From contig JBHJOF010000285.1 of NCBI GenBank assembly GCA_050330055.1, forward strand, positions 1 to 5,994: DNA of 5,994 bases, given 5' to 3'. Source of the DNA: JBHJOF01 sp050330055. GTDB taxonomy: Bacteria > Pseudomonadota > Alphaproteobacteria > Kiloniellales > JAKSDN01. Both the position numbers and the translations under genes were made by a program. Positions within the stretch are counted from its first letter, which is position 1; each line of letters opens with the position of its first letter. The notes beneath the pieces are model-generated. The model was not told the origin of the DNA. It did no database searches and worked only from the letters and a program-made list of their open reading frames with translations. Shown here one piece after another: positions 1 to 5,994 of this stretch.

Positions 1-1
1 C

Positions 2-532
2 CATCTCGAGATCGATTTCCTGGAGGCCGTCAACGGCGTCAAGAAGCGCGTGCTGCTGCCCGAAGGCGAAACGCTCGACATCAATGTACCCTCAGGCGTT
101 GTCCAGGGCCAAGTGCTGAGGCTGAAGGCCAAGGGCGGCCCTGGCGTCGGGCGCGGCCAGCCGGGTGATGCGCTGATCGAGCTGAAGATCAAGCCCCACC
201 CCTATTTCGAGCGCGACGGCGACGACATCGTCCTCGACTTGCCGGTCGCGGTGTACGAGGCGGTGCTGGGCGCCAAGGTCGAGGCCCCTACCATAAATGG
301 GCGAGTGGCGCTGACAGTGCCCAAGGGCGCTTCCAGCGGCCAAGTGCTGCGGCTGCGCGGCAAAGGCGTCCGTAACGCGCAGACGGGCAACACCGGCGAC
401 CAACTGGTCAAGCTGCGTATCGTCCTGCCGCAGCGCATCGACCGCGAGCTGTTCGACTTCATGGAAGAATGGAGCGAAGCCCACGCCTACGACCCCCGCG
501 CCAAGCTCAAAGAGACGATACCGGGCGCTTAG
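2..532 (+). CDS. Class B J-domain co-chaperone (DnaJ/CbpA type), C-terminal part; 5' end outside window
   Basis: Partial gene: 176 residues are visible and the J-domain lies upstream of the window. The fragment opens in the middle of peptide-binding domain CTD I (LEIDFLEAVNGVKKRV). It runs straight on through LPEGETLDINVPSGV and GQVLRLKAKGGPG without the four CXXCXGXG zinc-finger motifs that interrupt CTD I in true DnaJ, so this is a class B (CbpA-like) protein. CTD II follows (DLPVAVYEAVLGAKVEAP, then VPKGASSGQVLRLRGKG). The end, near RELFDFMEEWSEAH, is the family's usual C-terminal helix. Such proteins bind unfolded polypeptide and deliver it to DnaK in the cytoplasm, stimulating its ATPase through the J-domain. 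The gene ends in TAG at 530-532 and is convergent with ilvC. No convincing terminator of its own follows: AGGCG/CGCCT at 531-550 can pair but has no T-run. The family call is firm. Whether to name it cbpA or dnaJ cannot be decided without the N-terminus. Confidence 0.9.
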   Translation, partial: HLEIDFLEAVNGVKKRVLLPEGETLDINVPSGVVQGQVLRLKAKGGPGVGRGQPGDALIELKIKPHPYFERDGDDIVLDLPVAVYEAVLGAKVEAPTINGRVALTVPKGASSGQVLRLRGKGVRNAQTGNTGDQLVKLRIVLPQRIDRELFDFMEEWSEAHAYDPRAKLKETIPGA

Positions 533-615
533 GCGCAAGGGCTATCGCCTGGATTGACGATCGCGGCATAGGACTCCAAAGCTGCGTCGGTGGCACCGAA
601 AGTCGCGTCAGACTA

Positions 616-718
616 AGTCCCGCTAAAGCAGGAATCTGGTGATCTGCAGCCTATGACCATTGGCGACCAACGGTACGCTTTAGTTTCCACACACCCAATC
701 CCTGCTTTCGCGGAGATT
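616..718. repeat. Degenerate paired-hairpin dispersed repeat in the 533-839 gene-free stretch
   Basis: Two small hairpins face each other about 64 bp apart. The left one (618-633) has arms TCCCGC and GCAGGA with loop TAAA and one mismatch. The right one (697-718) has nine-base arms, AATCCCTGC and GCGGAGATT, with loop TTTC, one mismatch and one G-T pair. The halves are roughly inverted copies of each other. They resemble the dispersed palindrome ATTCCCGCGAAAGCGGGAAT found between genes in many proteobacteria, here decayed. A third hairpin (657-673, CCATTGG/CCAACGG, one mismatch) lies between them. This DNA is visibly less GC-rich than the flanking genes, and I see no gene in it. The structure is seen directly; membership of a known dispersed family is from memory and unverified. 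Confidence 0.5.
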
Positions 719-760
719 TCGGATACTGCGTTGAGCTCCCGGAGGACGCACAGTCTCATC

Positions 761-801
761 AAACGACAAAATGCCGGGCCAGCCCCTCTGCCGCCCGGCA
801 T
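761..801 (-). terminator. Intrinsic terminator downstream of ilvC
   Basis: Read on the minus strand, ATGCCGGGC (793-801) and GCCCGGCAT (771-779) form a perfect 9-bp stem with a 13-nt loop. TTTGTCGTTT follows immediately (761-770). It lies about 40 nt past the ilvC stop codon. On the plus strand no T-run follows the stem, so it serves the minus-strand operon and is not a good terminator for the convergent J-protein gene. Confidence 0.8.
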
Positions 802-839
802 GATTGCCTAACGCTGGCCCCGAACTGGCGAATTGGCGG

Positions 840-1859
840 CTAGTTCTTCGCCTTGTCCACCAGCGCGCGCTCGGCGATCCAGGGCATCATGGCGCGCAGC
901 TTCTCGCCGACCTCCTCGATCTGGTGCCCGGCCTCGCGGCGGCGCATGGCCTTGAAGCTGGGCTGGCCGGCGCCGCACTCGGTGACCCAGTCGCGGGCGA
1001 AGCGGCCGGACTGGATGTCGTCGAGGATGCGCTTCATCTCGGCGCGCGTCTCGTCGGTGACGACGCGCGGCCCGCGCGTGTAGTCGCCGTACTCGGCGGT
1101 GTTGGAGATCGAGTAGCGCATGTTGGCCATGCCGCCCTCGTACATCAGGTCGACGATCAGCTTGACCTCGTGCAGGCACTCGAAATAGGCCATCTCGGGC
1201 GCGTAGCCGGCCTCCACCAGGGTCTCGAAGCCGGCCTTGATGAGCGCCGTCAGGCCGCCGCAGAGCACCACCTGCTCGCCGAAGAGGTCGGTCTCGCATT
1301 CCTCGCGGAAGGACGTCTCGATGACGCCGGCGCGGCCGCCGCCGATCGCCGAGGCGTAGGAGAGCGCGATCTCCTGGGCGTTGCCCGAGGCGTTCTGGTG
1401 CACCGCGATCAGGCAGGGCACGCCACCGCCGCGCAGGTATTCCGAGCGCACCGTGTGGCCCGGGCCCTTGGGCGCGATCATGAAGACGTCGAGGTCCTGG
1501 CGCGGCTCGATCAGGTTGAAGTGGATGTTGAGGCCATGGGCAAACGCGATGGCCGCGCCGTCGCGCAGGTTCGGCCCCAGGTGGTCGCTGTAGAGCCCGG
1601 CCTGCAGCTCGTCCGGCGTCAGCACCATGACCACGTCGGCCCACTTGGCCGCATCGGTCGGGGTCATGACCTCGAGGCCGGCGTTCTTGGCCTTCTTGGC
1701 GCTGGCCGAGCCCTCGCGCAGGGCGACCCGCACCTCTTTGACGCCGCTGTCCTTCAGGTTGTTGGCATGGGCATGGCCCTGGCTGCCGTAGCCGACCACG
1801 GCGACCTTCTTGCCCTTGATCAGGTTGACGTCGGCGTCCCGGTCGTAATAAACGCGCAT
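840..1859 (-). CDS. ilvC: Ketol-acid reductoisomerase (NADP+), class I
   Basis: 339 residues, the normal length for the short class I enzyme. It converts 2-acetolactate or 2-aceto-2-hydroxybutyrate to the dihydroxy acid by a Mg2+-dependent alkyl shift and NADPH reduction, the second common step of valine, isoleucine and leucine synthesis, in the cytoplasm. The N-terminal Rossmann domain carries GYGSQG at residues 23-28. The loop ALREGSAS (46-53) has Arg48 plus serines placed to hold the NADPH 2'-phosphate. His108 sits in FAHGLNIHF. The knotted C-terminal domain has the expected metal ligands D191 and E195 (ETDLFGEQ) and E227 and E231 (FECLHE), with substrate-binding S252 in RYSISNTAEYGD. ATG at 1857-1859 is preceded by GGAAGGAAG (1865-1873), 5 nt away, which fixes the start. 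It is the last gene of the ilvB-ilvN-ilvC set, 74 bp after ilvN, and is followed by a terminator. Nothing looks damaged. Confidence 0.98.
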   Translation of the reverse strand: MRVYYDRDADVNLIKGKKVAVVGYGSQGHAHANNLKDSGVKEVRVALREGSASAKKAKNAGLEVMTPTDAAKWADVVMVLTPDELQAGLYSDHLGPNLRDGAAIAFAHGLNIHFNLIEPRQDLDVFMIAPKGPGHTVRSEYLRGGGVPCLIAVHQNASGNAQEIALSYASAIGGGRAGVIETSFREECETDLFGEQVVLCGGLTALIKAGFETLVEAGYAPEMAYFECLHEVKLIVDLMYEGGMANMRYSISNTAEYGDYTRGPRVVTDETRAEMKRILDDIQSGRFARDWVTECGAGQPSFKAMRRREAGHQIEEVGEKLRAMMPWIAERALVDKAKN

Positions 1860-1933
1860 TCCCGCTTCCTTCCGTCCCCAATAATCGGTTGTTTCCAGCT
1901 ACTCGGCGGTTCCCTGCCGGCGGCGCCCGCGTT

Positions 1934-2449
1934 CTATAGCCCCTTGGGCCCGCGGGCAATGGCGACCACGCCGGTGCGCGACACGTCGACCAGGCCGAGC
2001 GGCGTCATGAGATTGATGAAGACATCGAGCTTGTCGCTCTTCCCGGTCATCTCGAAGGTGAAGTGCTCGTGGCTCGAATCGACCACGCGGGCGCGGAAGA
2101 TGTCGGCGATGCGCAGCGATTCGACGCGCTTCTCGCCGCTGCCGGCCACCTTGATCAGCGCCAGCTCGCGCTCGACGTGCGGGCCCTCGAGGGTCAGGTC
2201 GCTGACCCAGTGCACCGGCACCAGGCGGTCGAGCTGCGCCTTGATCTGCTCCAGCACCTGCGGCGTGCCGCTGGTGACGACGGTGATGCGCGACAGGCGC
2301 TCCTTGGGATCGACCTCGGAGACGGTCAGGCTCTCGATGTTGTAGCCGCGGCCCGAGAACAGGCCAATGACCCGGGCCAGCACGCCGGGCTCGTTGTCCA
2401 CCAGCACCGCCATGGTGCGCCGTTCGATCTGTTGTTCCTTGGGCGACAT
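1934..2449 (-). CDS. ilvN: Acetohydroxyacid (acetolactate) synthase small, regulatory subunit
   Basis: 171 residues with the chosen start. This subunit binds IlvB, raises its activity and confers feedback inhibition by valine. An N-terminal ACT domain covers roughly residues 10-85. It contains NEPGVLARVIGLFSGRGYNI, in which N19 and G22 correspond to the valine-site residues N11 and G14 of E. coli IlvH, followed by ESLTV. The linker HVERELALIKV (91-101) is typical, and the C-terminal ACT-like half includes AIARGPKG near the end. Length and motifs match the IlvN/IlvH family throughout. The open frame extends 8 codons further up to a GTG at 2473, but the ATG at 2447-2449 has a good ribosome-binding site (2457-2462) and gives the usual family N-terminus. 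It lies 136 bp after ilvB and 74 bp before ilvC. In some alphaproteobacteria the gene is called ilvH. Confidence 0.97.
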   Translation of the reverse strand: MSPKEQQIERRTMAVLVDNEPGVLARVIGLFSGRGYNIESLTVSEVDPKERLSRITVVTSGTPQVLEQIKAQLDRLVPVHWVSDLTLEGPHVERELALIKVAGSGEKRVESLRIADIFRARVVDSSHEHFTFEMTGKSDKLDVFINLMTPLGLVDVSRTGVVAIARGPKGL

Positions 2450-2456
2450 CTGTCGA

Positions 2457-2462
2457 CTTCCC
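2457..2462 (-). promoter_or_regulatory. Ribosome-binding site deciding the ilvN start
   Basis: GGGAAG on the minus strand lies 7 nt before the ATG at 2449. This favours that ATG over the in-frame upstream GTG at 2473. Confidence 0.6.
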
Positions 2463-2515
2463 GCATCCTGCACCGGCCCGTTTGGACCTCTTGGTTATCT
2501 CTGGACAGCTTGAAA

Positions 2516-2529
2516 CCGCCGGCCGGCGG
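2516..2529. repeat. 14-bp GC palindrome in the ilvB-ilvN spacer
   Basis: CCGCCGGCCGGCGG is a perfect palindrome in the 136-bp gap between ilvB and ilvN. In RNA it can fold as a 5-bp stem with a GGCC loop. On the minus strand only GTTTC follows (counting the last stem base), too weak a U-run to call a terminator. It may slow polymerase or protect an mRNA end, or be chance in GC-rich DNA. Confidence 0.35.
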
Positions 2530-2585
2530 CCGGGCTTGCACGCTCGCCTGCGAGACCGGGCCGTCCTGTCCCGGCTGGCGAACCG

Positions 2586-4346
<1,761 letters not shown>

Positions 4347-4354
4347 CGCCCCTA

Positions 4355-4359
4355 TCCTC
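4355..4359 (-). promoter_or_regulatory. Ribosome-binding site deciding the ilvB start
   Basis: GAGGA on the minus strand lies 8 nt before the ATG at 4346. It supports this start over the in-frame upstream ATG at 4409, which would add 21 residues unlike the family. Confidence 0.55.
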
Positions 4360-4386
4360 GTTCCCTCCGGCCGCCTGGCGGCGGTC

Positions 4387-4428
4387 CCGTTCCCAACACA
4401 ACCCTTCACAACACTGCCGTGCCCAACA
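4387..4428. repeat. Two imperfect 12-bp direct repeats upstream of ilvB
   Basis: CCGTTCCCAACA (4387-4398) and CCGTGCCCAACA (4417-4428) differ at one base, and their starts are 30 bp apart, about three helical turns. The intervening DNA also has related AACA/ACAAC runs. They lie between the terminator-like hairpin and the ilvB start. That is where a regulator of ilvBNC could bind, but no known operator is recognised and low-complexity drift is possible. Confidence 0.3.
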
Positions 4429-4478
4429 AAACTGCGGCGCGGCCCAGCGCAGACCCCTCGCCTGCGCCGGCCGCGCCG
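4425..4478 (-). terminator. Terminator or attenuator hairpin between miaA and ilvB
   Basis: On the minus strand CGGCGCGGCC (4469-4478) pairs perfectly with GGCCGCGCCG (4435-4444). Inside it, after a small internal loop, GCGCAG (4462-4467) pairs with CTGCGC (4447-4452), closing a 9-nt loop. After the stem come CAG and then TTTTGTT (4425-4431). This is a strong rho-independent signal 28 nt past the miaA stop and about 80 nt before the ilvB ATG. It could simply end miaA. It could also be an attenuator in the ilvB leader, since Caulobacter ilvBN is known to be attenuated. I find no convincing leader peptide rich in Ile, Leu or Val codons upstream, so plain termination is the safer reading. Confidence 0.7.
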
Positions 4479-4494
4479 GTTGCACGGGGGCCGT

Positions 4495-4523
4495 ACGTTA
4501 GTCGGTCACTCCTGGAGGGTCAA
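4495..4523 (-). promoter_or_regulatory. Possible promoter for ilvBNC overlapping the miaA 3' end
   Basis: On the minus strand TTGACC (4518-4523, inside the last codons of miaA) and TAACGT (4495-4500) are separated by exactly 17 nt. The -35 box matches the consensus at 5 of 6 positions, the -10 at only 3 of 6. Transcription would begin just before the hairpin at 4435-4478, leaving no room for a leader peptide. This is a weak prediction from base match and spacing alone. Confidence 0.25.
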
Positions 4524-5501
4524 CACCTCCTGGCGAATAAAACGAAAAATTTCCGGCTCGATCTGTTCTGAATATTGCGAGTTCGCGACCACAAGAGCAT
4601 TATTCTTGCTGGCTTGGGAGCCTTCGGCCAGGGCCCCCTGCGTCCTCAGCCAAGTCATCTGGCGCTTGGCATAGCGCCGGGTGGCCTGTTGCGCCCGGGC
4701 GACGGCTTCGGCCTCGCCGATCTCGCCGCGCAGCAGGGCGGCCAATTCCGGCACCCCGACGGCTTTCATCACCGGCAGCCGCGGATCGAGACCGAGCGCC
4801 AGCAGCGCCTCGACCTTGGCCAGCGCGCCCGCCGCCATCATGGCCTCGAAGCGCGCGTTGCAGGCGGCGTAGAGCGCATCGCGCGACGGCAGCAGCACGA
4901 TCTCGCGGAAGCGGTAGGGCGCGCGACCTTCGGCGCCTTCGCCCTGCCAGTCGGCGAGCGAGCGGCCGGTCGCCTGCAGCACCTCCCAGGCCCGCACCAG
5001 GCGCTGGCTGTCGCTCGGCCGAAGGCGCGCGGCCATCACCGGGTCGCGGGCGGCGAGAGCGGCGTGCAGGCCGGCCGCGCCTTGCTCGGCCAGTCGCGCG
5101 CGAGCGGCCTGGCGCACCGCCTCCGGCACCGGCGGCAGGGCCGCCAGGCCCCGCTTCAGGGCCCTGAGATAGAGGCCGGTGCCGCCGACCAGGATCGGCA
5201 GCCGTCCGGCCGCCCGTGCCGCCTCGATCGCGGCCAGCGCCATGTCACGCCACTGCCCGGCTGAGCAGGGCGTGCTGCCGGAAAGCACCCCGTAGAGCCG
5301 GTGCGGCGCCTGCGCCAGGGCCTCGGGGCCCGGCCGCGCCGTCAGGATCGCCAGCTCGCGGTAGACCTGCATGGAATCCGCGTTGATCACCTCGCCGTCG
5401 AAGGCGCGGGCGAGCGCCAGGGCCAGGCCCGACTTGCCGCTCACCGTGGGCCCGGTGACCACCACGACGGGCGCGCCTTGGTTCCTGTCGCTGCTGCTCA
5501 T
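4506..5501 (-). CDS. miaA: tRNA dimethylallyltransferase (tRNA A37 isopentenylation)
   Basis: 331 residues, slightly longer than the ~310-320 common in the family. The enzyme transfers the dimethylallyl group of DMAPP to N6 of adenosine 37 in tRNAs reading codons that begin with U. The P-loop is GPTVSGKS at 17-24 (Val where Ala is most common). NADSMQVYREL (40-50) holds the catalytic Asp42. PHRLYG (66-71), LVGGTGLYLRAL (104-115), QRLVRAWEV (166-174), MKAVGVPEL (245-253) and RRYAKRQMTWLR (275-286) are all family motifs in order. The last ~40 residues (NSQYSEQIEPEIFRFIRQ region) are encoded by clearly less GC-rich DNA than the rest. ATG 5499-5501 is the only reasonable start: an in-frame TGA lies at 5532-5534 with no start codon between. 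The ribosome-binding site is poor (GGGAG sits 15 nt away). It is divergent from the serB-like gene, with a small transposable element between them. Confidence 0.96.
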   Translation of the reverse strand: MSSSDRNQGAPVVVVTGPTVSGKSGLALALARAFDGEVINADSMQVYRELAILTARPGPEALAQAPHRLYGVLSGSTPCSAGQWRDMALAAIEAARAAGRLPILVGGTGLYLRALKRGLAALPPVPEAVRQAARARLAEQGAAGLHAALAARDPVMAARLRPSDSQRLVRAWEVLQATGRSLADWQGEGAEGRAPYRFREIVLLPSRDALYAACNARFEAMMAAGALAKVEALLALGLDPRLPVMKAVGVPELAALLRGEIGEAEAVARAQQATRRYAKRQMTWLRTQGALAEGSQASKNNALVVANSQYSEQIEPEIFRFIRQEVLTLQE

Positions 5502-5542
5502 GCGGTCCGCTGGTCGCTCCCTGCTGCTTTGTCACGGGTTGC

Positions 5543-5547
5543 TTGTC
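5543..5547. repeat. Target-site duplication, left copy (TTGTC)
   Basis: TTGTC immediately abuts the left inverted end of the element and is repeated directly after the right end (5836-5840). Confidence 0.7.
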
Positions 5548-5835
5548 GTCACTGCTGTCCGGTTAAGAATGCGGATGTGCTTTCGGTTCTCCGCATTGTT
5601 GACGCCCCCCTCCCTAACCCTCCCCCTCAAGGGGGGAGGGAAAAGTTGAGCGGCGGCGGTTTGTTCGCCTCCCCCCTCGAGGGGGAGGCGGCGCGCAGCG
5701 CCGGAGGGGGGCTGGCGCGCAGCGCCGAAAGAGCACACCAGAAAAGCAAGTCTCGATCGTGCCGGAACTGCTGCTGTGCTTAGGGCAACAACGGTTTGCA
5801 ACAAGCCACCTTCCTCTTAACCGGACAGCCGTGAC
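5548..5835. mobile_element. MITE-like non-autonomous element, 288 bp
   Basis: The left end GTCACTGCTGTCCGGTTAAG (5548-5567) and the right end CTTAACCGGACAGCCGTGAC (5816-5835) are inverted copies with one mismatch in 20, extendable by one further pair (5568/5815). Both ends are flanked directly by TTGTC, as a 5-bp target duplication would be. The interior is too short for a transposase and has no credible coding frame. It holds a perfect 8-bp hairpin next to the left end (AATGCGGA 5568-5575, TCCGCATT 5590-5597), the C/G-rich palindromes at 5618-5727, and about 85 bp of less GC-rich sequence to the right. It sits between the divergent genes miaA and serB and makes up most of the 5502-5870 gap. 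The parental insertion sequence family is not recognised. Confidence 0.7.
5618..5727. repeat. C/G-rich intergenic palindrome cluster
   Basis: There are two long palindromes. The first (5618-5640) pairs CCCTCCCCC with GGGGGAGGG (nine pairs plus a T-G wobble) around a CAA loop. The second (5667-5689) pairs GCCTCCCCC with GGGGGAGGC. Then GGCGCGCAGCGCCG, itself able to form a small hairpin, occurs twice as an exact direct repeat (5690-5703 and 5714-5727). This layout, runs of C and G with a GGCGCGCAGCGCC module, is common between genes in GC-rich alphaproteobacteria. Its position inside the MITE-like element suggests nesting, or that the element carries this repeat. The structure is certain; the family attribution is from memory. 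Confidence 0.75.
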
Positions 5836-5840
5836 TTGTC
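5836..5840. repeat. Target-site duplication, right copy (TTGTC)
   Basis: This is the second copy of TTGTC, directly after the right inverted end. It also forms the first five bases of the candidate serB -35 box. Confidence 0.7.
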
Positions 5841-5865
5841 ATGGTCAGTTCCGGCCGCCTATATG
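5836..5865 (+). promoter_or_regulatory. Candidate promoter for serB, predicting a leaderless mRNA
   Basis: TTGTCA (5836-5841) and TATATG (5860-5865) are separated by 18 nt. Each resembles the sigma-70 consensus. Transcription would start about 7 nt past the -10 box, around 5871-5873, at the ATG of the downstream gene. That fits the absence of any Shine-Dalgarno sequence there. Prediction from sequence match only. Confidence 0.4.
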
Positions 5866-5870
5866 CGGCC

Positions 5871-5994
5871 ATGGGCTTGGTTCTGACATTGATCGCCGAT
5901 TCGACCAAGGCGGACCTGTGCGCCGCCCAGGCCGAGGCCGCCAGGGACGCGCTCGCCGCCCGCGGCGCGCGCTGCGCGGCGACCGACTGGCTGG
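5871..5994 (+). CDS. serB: Probable phosphoserine phosphatase, N-terminal part; 3' end outside window
   Basis: Only 41 residues are visible, beginning MGLVLTLIADS and ending in CAATDWL. The LTLIA start followed by an Ala-rich helix and a DWL motif fits the N-terminal, ACT-like region of alphaproteobacterial SerB, which precedes the HAD phosphatase domain. SerB removes phosphate from O-phosphoserine, the last step of serine synthesis. The catalytic DXDXT motif is beyond the window, so function rests on this short match and on position: serB divergent from miaA is a familiar alphaproteobacterial arrangement. An in-frame ATG at 5841 would add ten residues (MVSSGRLYAA). I prefer 5871 because MGLVLTLIA matches the family start as I know it. 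Neither ATG has a good ribosome-binding site. Confidence 0.7.
   Translation, partial: MGLVLTLIADSTKADLCAAQAEAARDALAARGARCAATDWL

Noticed and set aside
531..550. AGGCG/CGCCT hairpin after the J-protein stop as a terminator
   Set aside because: The stem is only 5 bp and no T-run follows.
613..801. 62-codon minus-strand open frame in the ilvC downstream gap
   Set aside because: It starts inside the ilvC terminator stem, crosses the hairpin repeats and has no recognisable domain. Structure at the DNA/RNA level explains the region better.
804..2345. Long plus-strand open frame of 513 codons opposite ilvC and ilvN
   Set aside because: It is antisense to two well-conserved genes, its translation is Leu/Ala/Val/Arg/Asp-His-rich without domains, and such frames are expected opposite GC-rich genes.
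2450..2473. GTG at 2473 as the ilvN start
   Set aside because: The ATG at 2449 has GGGAAG at 7 nt and matches the family N-terminus.
4347..4409. Upstream ilvB start giving 21 extra residues
   Set aside because: The extra residues are unlike the family N-terminus, and the ATG at 4346 has a suitably placed GAGGA.
4524..4605. Short minus-strand frame MLLWSRTRNI... overlapping the miaA end, considered as an ilv leader peptide
   Set aside because: It has no run of Ile, Leu or Val codons and lies wholly within miaA, with its end well before the hairpin.
4575..5264. Plus-strand open frame opposite miaA
   Set aside because: It is antisense to a complete miaA carrying all its motifs in the other frame.
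5532..5804. 90-codon minus-strand open frame inside the MITE-like element
   Set aside because: It runs through the C/G palindromes, giving Pro/Gly/Arg-rich translation, and has no transposase motifs.

Overview
The window comes from a GC-rich alphaproteobacterium. The gene order (class B J-protein, ilvC, ilvN, ilvB, miaA, and a divergent serB-like gene), the short class I KARI and the G/C-rich intergenic palindromes all fit that class. A Rhodospirillales-like lineage is plausible, but the genus cannot be fixed from the sequence alone. Almost all of it is housekeeping DNA. I see no defence system, CRISPR array, prophage or RNA gene.

Layout. Positions 2-532 (+) hold the C-terminal part of a DnaJ/CbpA-type co-chaperone. 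A gene-free stretch at 533-839 follows. It carries a degenerate paired-hairpin dispersed repeat (616-718) and a convincing intrinsic terminator (761-801) for the genes arriving from the right. From 5501 down to 840, four genes lie on the minus strand: miaA (tRNA A37 dimethylallyltransferase), ilvB and ilvN (acetohydroxyacid synthase catalytic and regulatory subunits), and ilvC (ketol-acid reductoisomerase). A strong terminator- or attenuator-like hairpin (4425-4478) separates miaA from ilvB, so the ilvBNC transcript is probably at least partly independent of miaA. The stretch 5502-5870 holds no gene. Its main content is a 288-bp MITE-like element with 20-bp inverted ends and a 5-bp target duplication, with dispersed C/G palindromes inside it. 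At 5871 a divergent gene, probably serB, begins and runs off the window.

How the genes work together. IlvB and IlvN form acetohydroxyacid synthase, the first common and valine-regulated step of branched-chain amino acid synthesis. IlvC performs the second step. The three genes form a compact pathway operon, closed by the terminator downstream of ilvC. MiaA and SerB (tRNA modification, serine synthesis) are conserved neighbours rather than pathway partners.

The most noteworthy observation is the small non-autonomous element between miaA and serB. Its target duplication (TTGTC) also forms most of a plausible -35 box for serB, and that promoter would give a leaderless serB mRNA. Without the insertion, the two divergent genes would be only about 76 bp apart.
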